The translations under genes and the position numbers were made by a program. Under the pieces are notes generated by a model. It was not told the origin of the DNA. It saw only the letters and a program-made list of their open reading frames with translations, and did not search any database. 64,000 nt of DNA from Nothopassalora personata (taxonomy: Eukaryota; Ascomycota; Dothideomycetes; Mycosphaerellales; Mycosphaerellaceae): contig CM066291.1 in NCBI GenBank assembly GCA_033816765.1, positions 5,270,001-5,334,000 of the forward strand, in the 5' to 3' direction. Shown one piece after another: positions 1 to 10,381 of the stretch (the first letter of the stretch is position 1; the number at the start of each line of letters is the position of its first letter).

Positions 1-810
1 CGTTACGTCCAATTCCATTGGATCTCCGTAACTAGGGTCCTGACTTCTGGCCTTGAAGCCCCCTCTTCCGCCCGCGGCGGGTCTTTGGTATCCAGGCTGT
101 ACGAATCGGTCGTATCTCAAATCCTGGAGCCTTTCGTCGATTTCCTTTGCTACCTTAATCATCGCCCCTAGCGTAACGACGCTGGCGTTTCGGGATAGCT
201 CAGCTTTGACATTGTCCTTTAGTCCGAGGTAGAATTGCGATCGCAGTGCTGCGTCGTTCCATTCCAGGTCGGCGGCATATCCTTGGAACTCTGAGGCGTA
301 TAGCGCTACAGAAGTGGTCTGTCGAAGTTGTCGGATATGTCGGTCGGCGTATACCTCCTCATTAGGTATCCCGTATAGATCATCAAGTTTCGTCTCAAAC
401 TCGTCGTAGTCGTGAAAAATTTTTCGAGTCTCCGTTTTCGGTGTTTCCCCCTCACCCTGGTTATGGAGCCAGTCCTTGAGGTATGGTCGGAATCCTCTAG
501 CTGCTTTTCCACGTAGGAAGGATGCGGCGTACAAGACCTTGCTGGCCTCGCCTTGAAACTGGTGTGCGTTGAAGTGAAGGTACAACTGAACCTGCAGTTG
601 AAAAGCCTCCAGTTTGTCCTTAGTCCCGTCGAACGTCTCCGGCGTGGACACCTTAGGTGCACGGTGGTGGTCCAATGGGTTCAGCATGCCCATAGGAGTG
701 TTGTTGTTCTTGCTGCTTCCTGTAATCGACATTTCGCTCATTCGTTCCGTGATGCCAGTTGACTGTGGCTGTTGTCGTGACGGACTCCGGGTAGCGTCTC
801 TCCCAGACAT
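1..810 (-). CDS. Ty3/Gypsy Gag polyprotein, N-terminal part, truncated by the window edge
   Basis: An open minus-strand frame of 270 codons starts at ATG 810-808 and runs off the left edge without a stop. It is not RIP-degraded. The N-terminus is Ser/Gln-rich, followed by the capsid-type retrotransposon Gag core: FDGTKDKLEAF near residue 60, then the helical segments with FHDYDEFETKLDDLYG, YASEFQGYAADLEWND and QFYLGLKDNVKAEL. The end seen here is Gly/Arg-rich with DPMELDVT, the usual lead-in to the zinc knuckle of fungal Gypsy Gag. Gag packages the element RNA into virus-like particles in the cytoplasm. The frame is closed upstream by TGA at about 843-845, just after the LTR and leader. The intact frame next to heavily mutated repeats suggests a recent, possibly active insertion. 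Protease and pol should lie to the left, outside the window. Confidence 0.88.
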   Translation of the reverse strand, partial: MSGRDATRSPSRQQPQSTGITERMSEMSITGSSKNNNTPMGMLNPLDHHRAPKVSTPETFDGTKDKLEAFQLQVQLYLHFNAHQFQGEASKVLYAASFLRGKAARGFRPYLKDWLHNQGEGETPKTETRKIFHDYDEFETKLDDLYGIPNEEVYADRHIRQLRQTTSVALYASEFQGYAADLEWNDAALRSQFYLGLKDNVKAELSRNASVVTLGAMIKVAKEIDERLQDLRYDRFVQPGYQRPAAGGRGGFKARSQDPSYGDPMELDVT

Positions 811-967
811 ATAATCGATAGCACTCCCCGCGGCTTTTGGTGCTCAAAGTGTTGCGGTTGGGCCTTGTCCCTCGTCACGTGGGTGGCCTAGGAAGTTTCG
901 ATCCTCGATATGTCTCTAAAGTAGTGTGAACGAGAGTTCACTACAAGGTTGCAACTTAACACAAGAG

Positions 968-1190
968 TGTTGATTTGAGTTGAGCACGAGGCTCCTATCT
1001 ACTCGTAAAGAAGCGTCGTCTATATAGTGCCATGTCTTGGCGTAACTGATCAGACTGAGCAGACTGATCACTGAGCAGACTGAGCGAACTGATCACTGAG
1101 CTGATCAGTCTGAGCGAAGTCGACCTGCTCAGTTTCGGTCCTTCCCGAAGAATGAGTGGCTGTGGGTTCTTCCTGAACCGAACCGTAACA
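968..1190 (-). repeat. 5' LTR of the un-RIPed Gypsy element
   Basis: On the minus strand this 223-bp segment starts TGTTACGGTTCGG at 1190 and ends AACA at 968, giving TGTT...AACA inverted termini of the usual LTR type. A TATA-like tract (reverse complement of 1020-1027) lies inside, and Gag starts about 160 bp downstream. The U3 part carries a cluster of TGATCA and CTGAGC motifs (about 1047-1130). The boundaries are inferred from the termini only, because the partner LTR lies outside the window. Confidence 0.6.
1020..1027 (-). promoter_or_regulatory. TATA-like element in the Gypsy LTR
   Basis: The minus strand reads ACTATATAGA here, about 210 bp upstream of the Gag start and inside the LTR. 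It is a plausible core promoter for the retrotransposon transcript. Confidence 0.4.
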
Positions 1191-2560
1191 AAGACGACGA
1201 TATTGTTAATAAGTTAACTAAGGGAACGTTATATTATCTTATATAAGCTTTAGGACAAAGCTAGGCTAGAAGGGGAATAGTATTACGGTTCGGGCTAAGC
1301 TACGACGGTATATACGCCTATTAGCTAAAGAAGTTACGTATAACGTATAAGATTACTTGCTTACTAGTAACTTAGTAATTCGAGATTACTCGCTTACTAG
1401 TAACTTAGTAATTCGGGATTACTTGCTTATTAGTAACTCGGTAAGTCGAGATAAGACTACTATAAATCTCCTTTATATTTAGGAACGCTAGGAACCCTTC
1501 TATTTTCGATATGTTTAACTTACTATTTAATATTACTATTTAGAATATACTAAAACCTAACCTCTACTATACTGTTTCTTAAGTCTTTATAAGACTAAGA
1601 TAACTACTACTTTATTACTCTCCCTTAACTTCTTATTAGCCCGAGAATAAATCTAATTAAGCTTATCTTCTTAACTTGTAATATCATTAGGTTCTACTAA
1701 ACCTAATACGCTACTACTAGTTATAAAGCTAGGATACCGAGTAGATTCTATAGCTAGACTATACCCTCGCCCCTAGGTAAAATCTTCTACCTCGTATTTC
1801 TTCGTAACGCGCCTCCTATACTATCTCTTACTAGTTCTTTCCTTACTACTAATATATATTTATTGTTACTATCTCTTATTATGCCGTATATAAAGTTAAA
1901 TTCGTCCCTTAAGTACTAGTCGTCTTAAGTCGGGAAGTACTATTTAACATTATATCTTAAGCTATATTATTCGGTTAGTAAGTATTCGCTAGGCCGTCTC
2001 TATACGGAAATATAGGCTAGACTTTAGGCTAGTACTAATTGCTATACCTACGAGGCTTATACTAACGGATATATAGGTTACTATACTTAATATCGGTCTA
2101 GGTTGTATAACGCGCCGATTAATTCTATAAGTACTTCTTTAATAGCCTAGTTAACCTATTCTCTTCCTTCCTAAGAGTACGATATACGCTAGGCGATCTA
2201 AAGGATAATAACGGGAACTATTAGATATAGCCCGTCCGATACTATTATTACTATAGTTTATAACTCTTATCTTATAATTTCCCTTACCTTCCTCCTCTTT
2301 ACGTTTACTGCCCTACCTAACGACTCGATACCCCGCTACTACACTAAGCTCTAATAGCTCTATTACCTTCTCCTCCTCCTCCTCTAAAAACGAATACACT
2401 GCGCTACCCTTACTACTAGTATAATCTCTATTACTAAGAAAATGCTTAATAGCGTTCTACGCCTATAGGCAAATTTTCTCCTACAGCCTATAGCTAAGCC
2501 CCCTAAGGCTACGAAGGGTTTCGTATAGTAAGGGCAACGATATTACTAGGATTTATGTTC
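1191..2560. mobile_element. RIP-degraded repeat block with a Gypsy LTR remnant
   Basis: CpA and TpG are almost absent and TpA is very frequent, which is the RIP signature. A purine tract at 1268-1280 (AGAAGGGGAATAG) is followed directly by TATTACGGTTCGGG, the arrangement of polypurine tract and 3' LTR. The same arrangement occurs at 49773-49786. The LTR-like part runs to about 1690 and shares its 3' half with 49786-50150 and 56035-56255. It ends at a short palindrome, attaggtt...aacctaat (about 1686-1707). A roughly 36-bp unit is repeated three times at 1347-1450. From 1700 to 2560 a plus frame interrupted mainly by TAG/TAA resembles a decayed transposon ORF that I could not assign. Confidence 0.75.
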
Positions 2561-3023
2561 CCGACAAGAGATAGTGCGCTCCTTAGTTCGGTGGTCTACT
2601 CTTTTGTTAAGCATGATAATAGTATGGTCGGGAATGCGTACAGCGGGGTTTGCTTATAGCGTTCGTTCGTGCTTGTGGTCGTTTTGAGATTCTGTTGCGA
2701 TTACATAAGGTTCTTTAGCGACGCTGGACTAAAGTCTGAGGTTGCCTGCGCATGGCTGGACGTGTCGGATTATGACGTGGATTGGTAGTGGAGCTTCTTC
2801 GTTTCGCCAATAGCTCTGTAGATGGGCTCTCGCTTGAGGTCTCACGACTTTGGTTGAGTGCTTGCCGTGGCGAGATGAGGAGTGGAATGCTTGGGTGGAA
2901 GAGGTATCCGCTGATTGCAGTTTTGCTAGTCGGCAGGAGGCGCTGAGGCGCTGATGGAGCTCGAGCGAACAGATTGTGTGGAGCAAGGATGAATTTGAGT
3001 CTGTCGAAAGAGGATAATACTTC
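2561..3023. other. Intergenic, transition from RIPed repeat to genic DNA
   Basis: Base composition changes at about 2550-2600 from TpA-rich RIPed DNA to normal sequence with CpA and TpG. It contains the 3' flank of the permease gene. The minus-strand ORF covering 2729-3226 lies partly over the permease in another frame and looks like chance. No other feature was seen. Confidence 0.5.
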
Positions 3024-4965
3024 TCAAGCCATCTTCGTGACCTCAGAATGCTCCGTTGCAAGTCCGTCCTTGTGTTGAGACACCACACTGCCATCCAACG
3101 TCTCACCAAAAACATCAACCTCCGTAGATGCGAATTTCCGTGCGGAAACCCTGCGTTCGAACAACAGATCAATTTCCGCGAATGTCCTCGCATTCGGCTC
3201 TGGAACACGGAAATAGGTGTAAACACAGCACAAGAACGCCAGTCCGGCCCAAAAGAATCCAGCGTACGAACCCCAGTCCCAGGCCGTGGGGTTGATCATG
3301 TATGGCGTGATGGTCGAACAGATGATCGCAGCGATGATGTAAAGGTTACGACCCAGCACCACGGTCTTAATCTGCAGGCGTCGTGAGGAAATTTCTGCAA
3401 CTAAGGAGTAGCATACAGTTCCGACGGTGAGTTGATAGTTCAGTGCCCAGACGATCATGAGGCTTCCGGTGGCAAGCCCAGCAGTCTCTCTATCATCGAC
3501 AAGTCCCATGAAGCCGATGATGAGAAGCAGGAGCGTAAGACCGCAGAGACCGTACAGATAAAGTGTCCGACGGCCGATACCTAGAGACATCAGACCCCAG
3601 GCACCGAAGACACCGACCATGTTGATGGCGTACTGTCCCATAGCGAAATCGTAGGACTCTACCGCGCTAACGCCGGCTTGTTGGAGGAAGTATGTGGAGT
3701 AGTTGGAGAAAGAGTTGCCTGCTAGGTTTTGGATGGCCCAGCACATACAGACGATTTCTGTACGACGGAGATCGACGCCTTTGAAGCAGTCGAGGTAGGA
3801 TGCGCCGGAGGTGGTGTGCTTCTCGAGCTCAGTGGTGTGGGCCATCATAGCGATTGTCTCGTCCGCGTTAAAGTTCGTCTCCCGGTTTGTGGATGTAAGA
3901 CGGAGGAGAGACTTTTTTGCCTCTTCTAGGCGTCCTTTTCTTACGAGCCACCTATGCTTGTCAGTGAAGTGCCATGACAGTAATCAGATCTTGACATACC
4001 ATGGGCTTTCAGGAGCGAAGGCGACTCCAATAATGAGAGGGACAGGCCACATCCACTGAAGGGCGTATGGAATGCGGTAAGCCCACTGGTCAGTGCGAGT
4101 GAACTGTGACCGGATCACACCAATCGCAATCAGTTGACCGAGTCCCCAGCAGCAATTGACATAGGTAGTCAGGTATCCTCGCAGGGCGATTGGGCATACT
4201 TCGGAAGCGTAAGTGATCGTGATGGTCTGGAATACTCCCCATGGCATGCCTGTACAAAAGTCAGTGTCTCTAGAGGGACAAACGATCATGGATGGTGTTC
4301 GCTTTGTACTCACCACACAGAATCTCGCCAACCAGAAGAGTCTCGATGTTCGGCGCAGTGAAGAAGATTGTAATGAATGCGATGACGAGCGCGAGGCATG
4401 TCATCACAGTCTTGCGGTAGCCGAATCGCTCAGATGCCCCTGCAAGAAGAGATCAGCCTGTGCACGAACGAAGCAGTGTCGGGTATCGAAACATACAGCC
4501 ATTTATGAAGAGCCCAATGAACTCCCCAACCAGTGCCCCGTTCGAAAGCCCAGCCTGCCACGGCGCAGAGACCTACACACGTCACATCAGCAACAATTCC
4601 CCCAACGCCAATCTCACACCACAAACCTGATAAGGAGTCCCTGGATCCCCCGTCGGCTCACCATATTTCCTATTGAATGGCGCAAACCCATAAAAATTGT
4701 TCACCAAAGCAAGCTGATACCCCTCCATCGCGATACACGTAGAAATCATAACACTCCACGCAATCGCCTTCGGGTAAAGCCTAACACCCTGCAGCAGCGT
4801 CATTTTCTGCTCCTCATCGGAAGCCTTCTTCGCATCGAGGACAGTCTGTTGTCCTGAGCCCGTCATGTTGACATCGTCGCCGTGGGAGAAGTGGAGAGGA
4901 CCTCCGGCGGCTTTGACTTCTGCTGTCTTCTCGCTGACGATGGAGGGCTGGCGTTGGTCTGCCAT
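3024..4965 (-). CDS. MFS sugar transporter, alpha-glucoside (maltose) permease type
   Basis: Five exons, 4965-4627, 4572-4497, 4439-4314, 4249-4000 and 3951-3024, with introns of 48-64 bp that begin GT and end AG, give a 572-residue protein. Start ATG 4965 is chosen because the residues upstream in the longer frame do not resemble the family. The protein matches the proton-coupled alpha-glucoside branch of the sugar porter family: NGWASERFGYRK across an exon junction (loop 2-3), ITYASEVCPIALRGYLT after helix 4, PESPWWLVRKGRLEEAKKSL in the central loop, then six further helices including AEISSRRLQIKTVVLGRN, and an acidic cytoplasmic C-terminus. It should import maltose-like disaccharides across the plasma membrane with protons. 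The substrate is inferred from family only. Confidence 0.9.
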
Positions 4966-5811
4966 GTCTGTTGTTGTGCCTACAGCAGCTGGGCCTACCG
5001 CGACGAGGAGGTGAAGTCGAGAAACAACGAAGCGAGGAGAATTTGCAGAGCCTTTAGCATTACCATTACCCACATTAGGGTGCCACGAGACCGCTCGCGT
5101 GCATTCGCGCCGACGGTCAGGATTGACCCAGGAGAGCTGGAAGAAGCTCGAAAAGTCTACGGGCAGCTCCCGTTTTCGTCTAGGGGCAGCTCATGGTCTT
5201 CGGCATCATTCGAAATTTGATTAAGAGCTTTTTGCCCTCTAGCACTGTGCACCACGTATGTCCGCCCGGCGAGGGCTAATAGCATCTATCTTTCCTAGAG
5301 CCGAGCAAACTTAGGAGGGGCCTACGGTAGGAGGGGCTCCGAAGGGAGGGAGGCTCTCGTAGGACGACCTCAGTGCAGCGGAGGGCTAGTGGGGTGGGTA
5401 TTCCCATTTGATGGCTCGAACTGGTCGTGATTGGGGCATGGGGAAACGATGCGGGTGTAAGTATCTCCTGTACCGAGCTCAGATGCCGACTACACTTGGT
5501 GATTGGGTGTGTGTGAAATGTGCTAGACTTGAAGCAGAAAGCCGGAGCTTGCATTCGCCTGTACTTGCACGAGTGCGGAGAACCTGGAAGCCTGCACTCC
5601 AACCTGGAGGCAAGGGAGTATGCTTCGACAGGCATGGTAGCAAGCATGATGAACTCATCATCTATACCCTTCTATCCTATGCAATATCCCAAGCCTCGAA
5701 AGACCTTACAACCTGATCGCAATGCATGCCACATATACTCATAACACTCCGGAGGAATCCTGATGCTCATGAACCCGACCCAAAGCCCTCTTCCTCTCAT
5801 CACCCACAAAG
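4966..5811. other. Intergenic region upstream of the permease
   Basis: This holds the permease promoter/5' UTR and the 3' flank of the Sok1/Tcp11 gene. Several overlapping ORFs of 60-123 codons (5276-5716) occur on both strands, with no family features, signal peptide or conserved start. I read them as chance. Confidence 0.5.
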
Positions 5812-8784
5812 CTAGTACCCCTCCTGCACAATCTTCTGATACCAAGCCCCATGCCCCTCCCAATCAACCTTCCTCACCCTCTCCAACAGATCCACAATGG
5901 CCGCAACCTGCGTCGTGAACTCCGCCATTCCACTAGCAGCCAACTTCTCGCTAGCCGAGGACGCAGCCCTGACAAGATCCGCTGACGTCTCTGCTGATAG
6001 GCGCGAGAGGACGTGTGCTTTGAGGCGCTGGAACAGAACTTTCAGGACTGGATCTGTAAATTTCTCACCCGTACTGGTTGCTTCCGCAGCTTGTGCGAAA
6101 AAGCGGGTGATGGTTGACGAGATGTGTTGTTTCGTGGTGGGGGGCATGTTGTGTGCGGTCTCGAGGATTGAGAAAGCTTTTTGAGCCGTAGTGGGCTCAG
6201 TCGAAGAGGAGTAGGGTTCGGTACTGAGGAGCTGCCAAAGACGTCCTGCTTCGTTTTTCCATTGGCTTCGGACGTCGCGTTTGAGCATGTTCTTGGTGGT
6301 CAGGAGGATGGCGCCGACCACGGTGACTCGGACGGCTTTGGTTCTGATATCTTGTAGCCGTTGTAGATCCAGGTGTAGAGTCTCGGGTACAGTCTCGCGG
6401 TCCAGCTCGCCCTGGCAGATGGCGGTCTCTACCAAAGCATGGGTGTAGATCTTCTGCGGACTGGGTCGGTCTGCTGGATTCCTGACACCTTCTGGGTCTC
6501 GGCGATCGGCTTCGGCATTCAATGATGTCCATGCTTCTTGCCACCATCGCCTTGTCTGGATCAAGGTGACAGCGTGACTTTCAAGGTCCTTCGCAAATTG
6601 GCGCTGCTCGTATCCGGGCGCCTCCTTGATGAGCTGAGGTGCAACATTCATGATCATGAAATTCGTGTAATCAAGACTGAGCACGTCGACCACTCGCAAA
6701 AGTCGGAACAGTTTCTCGATCATAGTGTTGAGTTCGTCGCCATTCTCGTCTGACTTGAGTTGCTCCGCCAACGTTTTCACCTCCTGATCACGGAAAGGAG
6801 CGCAGAGCTTTGGCAGCACGTTGGCCATGAAGGTGAAGAAGCCCGAGTACGAGAAGACCCCTTGCTGACACTGGCGGTTGATGTTGTCAAGGTCCAGCGC
6901 GTCCGATATCATGGAGTACATGTTCTTGCCAGGTTTCAGCATACGGAGGAGCTTCTCCTTGACATTCTCGGCAGCAGAGACGGTCCAGACAGCACCGTTC
7001 CCGGCTTCGAATCCAGCCTTCATGCTGTCGCAAATACTCCGGTATAGTTGGTCGCGAAGGTCACTGTTTTTGTCTTCCAGCTTGTAGTCCTTGTCAATGG
7101 CGAGCTCGTGGGTCAAGACACGATTGCTTGGCATAGAGGTGAAGAGCTTATTAATCTCGCCCGATCCGACTGCATAAGCTGGCAGCGCCTCATCGACGAC
7201 TCGCTCAGATGGAGCTGCTTCACTCGAAGCTGCTTCGACACCACGCGGCCTGACTTCCGAAGCAGGTCTTTGCTTTGGTCTCTTGCGACGACTTTCTCTA
7301 ATCGCCTTCTTGATGAGCATGTCTGCTCTGTCTGGTCCTGCAAGCTTCCTGATCCTGCTCAGAAGCATGACTTGGTTGTCGCGGATACCTTGACGGTAAT
7401 CGCTAGCCACCTCACCACCACTGTCATCTTTTACAGTCTGCCAGATGGCGTCGAGCTCCACGAATGAGGCGACCATGCCATCCACGAGTACGCTAGAGTC
7501 CTGAAGTCGCCAGGCTGCGAAAGCGGATGTGAATGCAGTGTATGACTGGGATAGAGTCTCCAGCTGCGTGGGATTGGCGGTGTAGTTGTTCCAGGGTGCC
7601 AGACGTTCAACAGATGCCTCGAACTGGCTGATCATGTCCGATGCTTTGGAGATCAGGTCCTGCTCCTGTGCGCCAGTCTTGTTGAGTAGCACTGCGACTG
7701 GATGGCCAACGATCATATAAGCGCTGAGAAAGGTCCTCGTGTTCAGAGAAGCGTTGGCATCGTTTGGCTGCTGCAGACCGAGGTGTGTGAGCATGGCAGT
7801 TGTCGCATCGATGACCTGGCCGTCGGCCACAAGAGCTGTCATCTCCTCAAAGACGGTATTTTGGGCGCGGTGAGCCGAGAGATAGATCTGCTTGAAAGTC
7901 ACGACTGGCTTCCGTCGCTGGTACAAATGCCATGCTCGCTGGATGCGCTTCGCTGCAACTTGTTCCACTTGTCCCTCCACCTCAACGATCTCATCAATGA
8001 TAGCTTCCTCATCCAGTACATCGACCTCTTCCAACACAGCCAGCTTCTTCTCCGCACTCATCGCCCGCCTAGCTCGTCTAATCTGCAAATTGCGCTGATA
8101 TTCTGCCCGTCTCCTCTCCGCTTCGGCATGACGCTCCTCCATCTCCAGGCGCAAGCGTGTCTCCTCAGCCAGCTTGCGATCTTTCACTTCCTCTGCAATG
8201 CGCTTTGCGCGCGCGACTTCCTCGGCACATGCTGCTGCGACCTTGGCCAAGTACTTTTCCTTGGCCAATTGCGCTGCGAGTGCGCGCTCTTCGCTCTGAT
8301 GGTTACCTCGCGGTGTCGCCTTCGCAAGCGCAGCCCGGAGACGCACCTGCTCGGCATGGGCGGCGCGGTCAGCCAGACGGGCCTTGCGCGACTCGATGAT
8401 GGAGGCTCGGCGCAAATGCTGTGCTATGTAAGTGCTCTGGCACCCCGTCGAGCTGCGACGATGCGATCGGCTGGACCCATGTGATTGTGCTGACGAGAGC
8501 GAGTTCCGTCGCGACGATGCCGCTGACGACTTGCGGCGGGTGAGCGCATTGCGGTAGAAGCGTGCGGCAATGTGTGCTGGCGGTGCGTAGAATGTCGATT
8601 GCTGTTCGCCCTCCTCCGGGCCGGCTGCCGCCCACTCGCTCTCCCAATTTCCCGTGGCCGTGTCCAGGACGTCGTTGCCCTCATCTGACTGCGACATGGT
8701 GGGCGTCGTACATAGAGTCTCGCAGGAATGCGACGGCGTCATAGGAGAAAAGCAGAGGAAGCGCAGGTCGGTGTCGACGTCCAC
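5812..8784 (-). CDS. SOK1: Sok1-family protein with Tcp11 (T-complex 11) domain
   Basis: Uninterrupted frame of 990 residues. The likely true start is ATG 8697 (MSQSDEGNDV), because the first 29 residues are atypical; the longest frame is given. The order is: Ser-rich, basic low-complexity N-terminus (about 80-115), long charged coiled coil (about 125-250) rich in Ala/Glu/Arg, an IQ-like motif AAKRIQRAWHLYQRRK (about 277-292), then the helical Tcp11 domain in the C-terminal half. In budding yeast SOK1 was found as a dosage suppressor of loss of protein kinase A, and the family is tied to cAMP signalling. The length and order agree with filamentous fungal homologues. The biochemical role is not established. 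It is transcribed toward the permease gene with no overlap. Confidence 0.85.
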   Translation of the reverse strand: MDVDTDLRFLCFSPMTPSHSCETLCTTPTMSQSDEGNDVLDTATGNWESEWAAAGPEEGEQQSTFYAPPAHIAARFYRNALTRRKSSAASSRRNSLSSAQSHGSSRSHRRSSTGCQSTYIAQHLRRASIIESRKARLADRAAHAEQVRLRAALAKATPRGNHQSEERALAAQLAKEKYLAKVAAACAEEVARAKRIAEEVKDRKLAEETRLRLEMEERHAEAERRRAEYQRNLQIRRARRAMSAEKKLAVLEEVDVLDEEAIIDEIVEVEGQVEQVAAKRIQRAWHLYQRRKPVVTFKQIYLSAHRAQNTVFEEMTALVADGQVIDATTAMLTHLGLQQPNDANASLNTRTFLSAYMIVGHPVAVLLNKTGAQEQDLISKASDMISQFEASVERLAPWNNYTANPTQLETLSQSYTAFTSAFAAWRLQDSSVLVDGMVASFVELDAIWQTVKDDSGGEVASDYRQGIRDNQVMLLSRIRKLAGPDRADMLIKKAIRESRRKRPKQRPASEVRPRGVEAASSEAAPSERVVDEALPAYAVGSGEINKLFTSMPSNRVLTHELAIDKDYKLEDKNSDLRDQLYRSICDSMKAGFEAGNGAVWTVSAAENVKEKLLRMLKPGKNMYSMISDALDLDNINRQCQQGVFSYSGFFTFMANVLPKLCAPFRDQEVKTLAEQLKSDENGDELNTMIEKLFRLLRVVDVLSLDYTNFMIMNVAPQLIKEAPGYEQRQFAKDLESHAVTLIQTRRWWQEAWTSLNAEADRRDPEGVRNPADRPSPQKIYTHALVETAICQGELDRETVPETLHLDLQRLQDIRTKAVRVTVVGAILLTTKNMLKRDVRSQWKNEAGRLWQLLSTEPYSSSTEPTTAQKAFSILETAHNMPPTTKQHISSTITRFFAQAAEATSTGEKFTDPVLKVLFQRLKAHVLSRLSAETSADLVRAASSASEKLAASGMAEFTTQVAAIVDLLERVRKVDWEGHGAWYQKIVQEGY

Positions 8785-9189
8785 GCAATCGTGAACGGGA
8801 GAAGTGGCTGGTGGAGGATGACGCTTGATTCACGTGCAAGCACGCTGATCCTTGCAAGATGACCAAGCGGCGAAGACGTCTGGAAGACTGGAACCCGACG
8901 GATGTTCTGTACTTACTGTACACGTACATACAGCCGCAGCGACTGATTCGTAGCGCAGTTTTGCGCATACATATCATTCCAGCCTATGAAATGCCATGAC
9001 ATCTCCTTTGTCAAACACATGATCACTACATATAACCACCCGGAAGCGTCAACAGCCTCATGCCGAAGGTTTGGTCGGATCGGGACGCCGTCTGCCGCTG
9101 TCCACGTGCAGCGGACTCAGCTCCTTCCAATTGCTGCTGTGCTACTATTTCCATCTTCGACTCGACAACAACACATACATCATCATTCA
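8785..9189. other. Intergenic spacer
   Basis: 5' flank of the Sok1/Tcp11 gene and 3' flank of the VOC gene. Short pyrimidine-rich tracts and overlapping small ORFs are present, with no supported feature. Confidence 0.5.
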
Positions 9190-9660
9190 TCAATCACGAC
9201 CGGCATCCGTCAATCGACAACAAGCCTCGAAGTTGATCCCACAGACCGGGTCTCGTACAAATGCTCCATAGTAATCTGGCGTGTAGTCCCTTCGCCCAGG
9301 TCTGCCATTGTCTTCGCCCCCCGCCTCGATGGCTGCTGCATGCCATCGATCTACCTGCTCGGCATCTGCCAGAATCGTCAGCTGGTGGGCATGCGAATCT
9401 TGAGCAGGCCAAATGACCTCACCTTCGACTCGGAACGCAATGTGTTGCTTTCTCCACTCCCTAACCACTTCCTCTGTGGCAACAGTCGTGGAATCTCCAA
9501 AAACCCAAAAGTACGGTCTCTCCTCTCCGAAACCTACTGCATGCGCTACAGGTCGAAGGTGTTCTTTGAAGCCAAAGCATCCATTCGCGGCTAGCAGCCA
9601 GGAGATCATGGGTTCCAGGCTGTCTGATGGGACGATGATGGTGAAGTGATCAAGTGGCAT
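9190..9660 (-). CDS. VOC-superfamily (glyoxalase/dioxygenase fold) protein
   Basis: Single-exon protein of 156 residues from ATG 9660 (MPLDHFTIIVPSD); an upstream in-frame ATG at 9684 adds eight residues. The N-terminal DHFTIIV strand holds the first metal-ligand His. The C-terminal block RDYTPDYYGAFVRDP followed by GINFEAC matches the closing beta-alpha-beta motif of fungal glyoxalase/bleomycin-resistance-like proteins, in which the Glu is the last metal ligand. These proteins bind a divalent metal and act on small thiol or aromatic substrates, but the substrate cannot be told from sequence. It is probably cytosolic, as no signal peptide or membrane segment is seen. Confidence 0.8.
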   Translation of the reverse strand: MPLDHFTIIVPSDSLEPMISWLLAANGCFGFKEHLRPVAHAVGFGEERPYFWVFGDSTTVATEEVVREWRKQHIAFRVEGEVIWPAQDSHAHQLTILADAEQVDRWHAAAIEAGGEDNGRPGRRDYTPDYYGAFVRDPVCGINFEACCRLTDAGRD

Positions 9661-9993
9661 GATGTCAGGAATGTGCTGCAGCAATCGATTCTAGAGTTCA
9701 GCGCCTGAAGCTAATACGTCGTAGAAGCGTGTGTTAACAGAACAGATACCTTTCCTCAGCTCGCGTTCGCGCAACATGATTTCAGGCAGCAGCATTGGCG
9801 GTTCTCGTGTAACAATGCACAAGTACGACCACTCCAGTGTTGTCAGACCACGATACTGTAACAATCTTGGCTCTGGTCATGGATCCGGACTCATATTGAC
9901 TGAAGAACATCGATCCTGGAAATTGAAGACTGCGTTGAAGGGTTCTTGGCCATATATCTGCAACTCTTTTCAATGACTTCAGCAAACGCACTC
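9661..9993. other. Intergenic spacer
   Basis: 5' flank of the VOC gene and 3' flank of the small secreted protein gene. Nothing else supported. Confidence 0.4.
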
Positions 9994-10381
9994 TCACGCG
10001 CTCGAAGTAACTGCTGGAGCAACTACTGAAGCAATTCCTGATTCCTGTGCGCAATTAATCAGTAACTGACAAGTGCCATCGATGGCTTCAAGCTCAACTT
10101 ACGCATGTTACTGTGTCCTCGTTACCGCAGACGATGTATCCCACCTGGCAGTCACAGGATATTTGCTTCGCAGTGTTAGCATTGCCTCGATCATTTGCCT
10201 CCTGGGCCATTGTGCGCGTGACGGGATCACTCACTCCCCACGGACACCATGCGACGCAATTATCATCCTCGCGCTCAGCTAGCAGCCCGGGCATAGGTGC
10301 GGGAGGATCGGCTTCGACTGCGAGAGCGATGGTGGTGCCGATCAAGGCCACAAAAATCGCTGCGAGGGTCGGCGTCTTCAT
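9994..10381 (-). CDS. Small secreted cysteine-rich protein, candidate effector
   Basis: ATG 10381 opens a signal peptide (MKTPTLAAIFVALIGTTIALA) followed by a Pro-rich stretch and a Cys-containing domain with NCVAWC, SCDC, VC and TC, six cysteines in all. The unspliced frame ends at TGA 10094. However, a perfect donor GTAAGT (10102-10097) lies directly after the last Cys codon and an acceptor GCACAG ends at 10045, with a CTGAT branch site between. I therefore propose exons 10381-10103 and 10044-9994, giving 109 residues with a Ser/Ala/Val-rich tail. The upstream in-frame ATG at 10438 would bury the signal peptide. The size, secretion signal and paired cysteines fit apoplastic effector-like proteins. 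No family was recognised. Confidence 0.7.

Noticed and set aside
4966..5073. Upstream start (ATG 5073) for the maltose-type permease
   Set aside because: Adds 36 residues unlike the family; ATG 4965 gives the expected polar N-terminus.
7702..8484. 260-codon plus ORF opposite the Sok1/Tcp11 gene
   Set aside because: Antisense shadow of the coiled-coil region; biased composition of the real gene keeps the opposite strand open.
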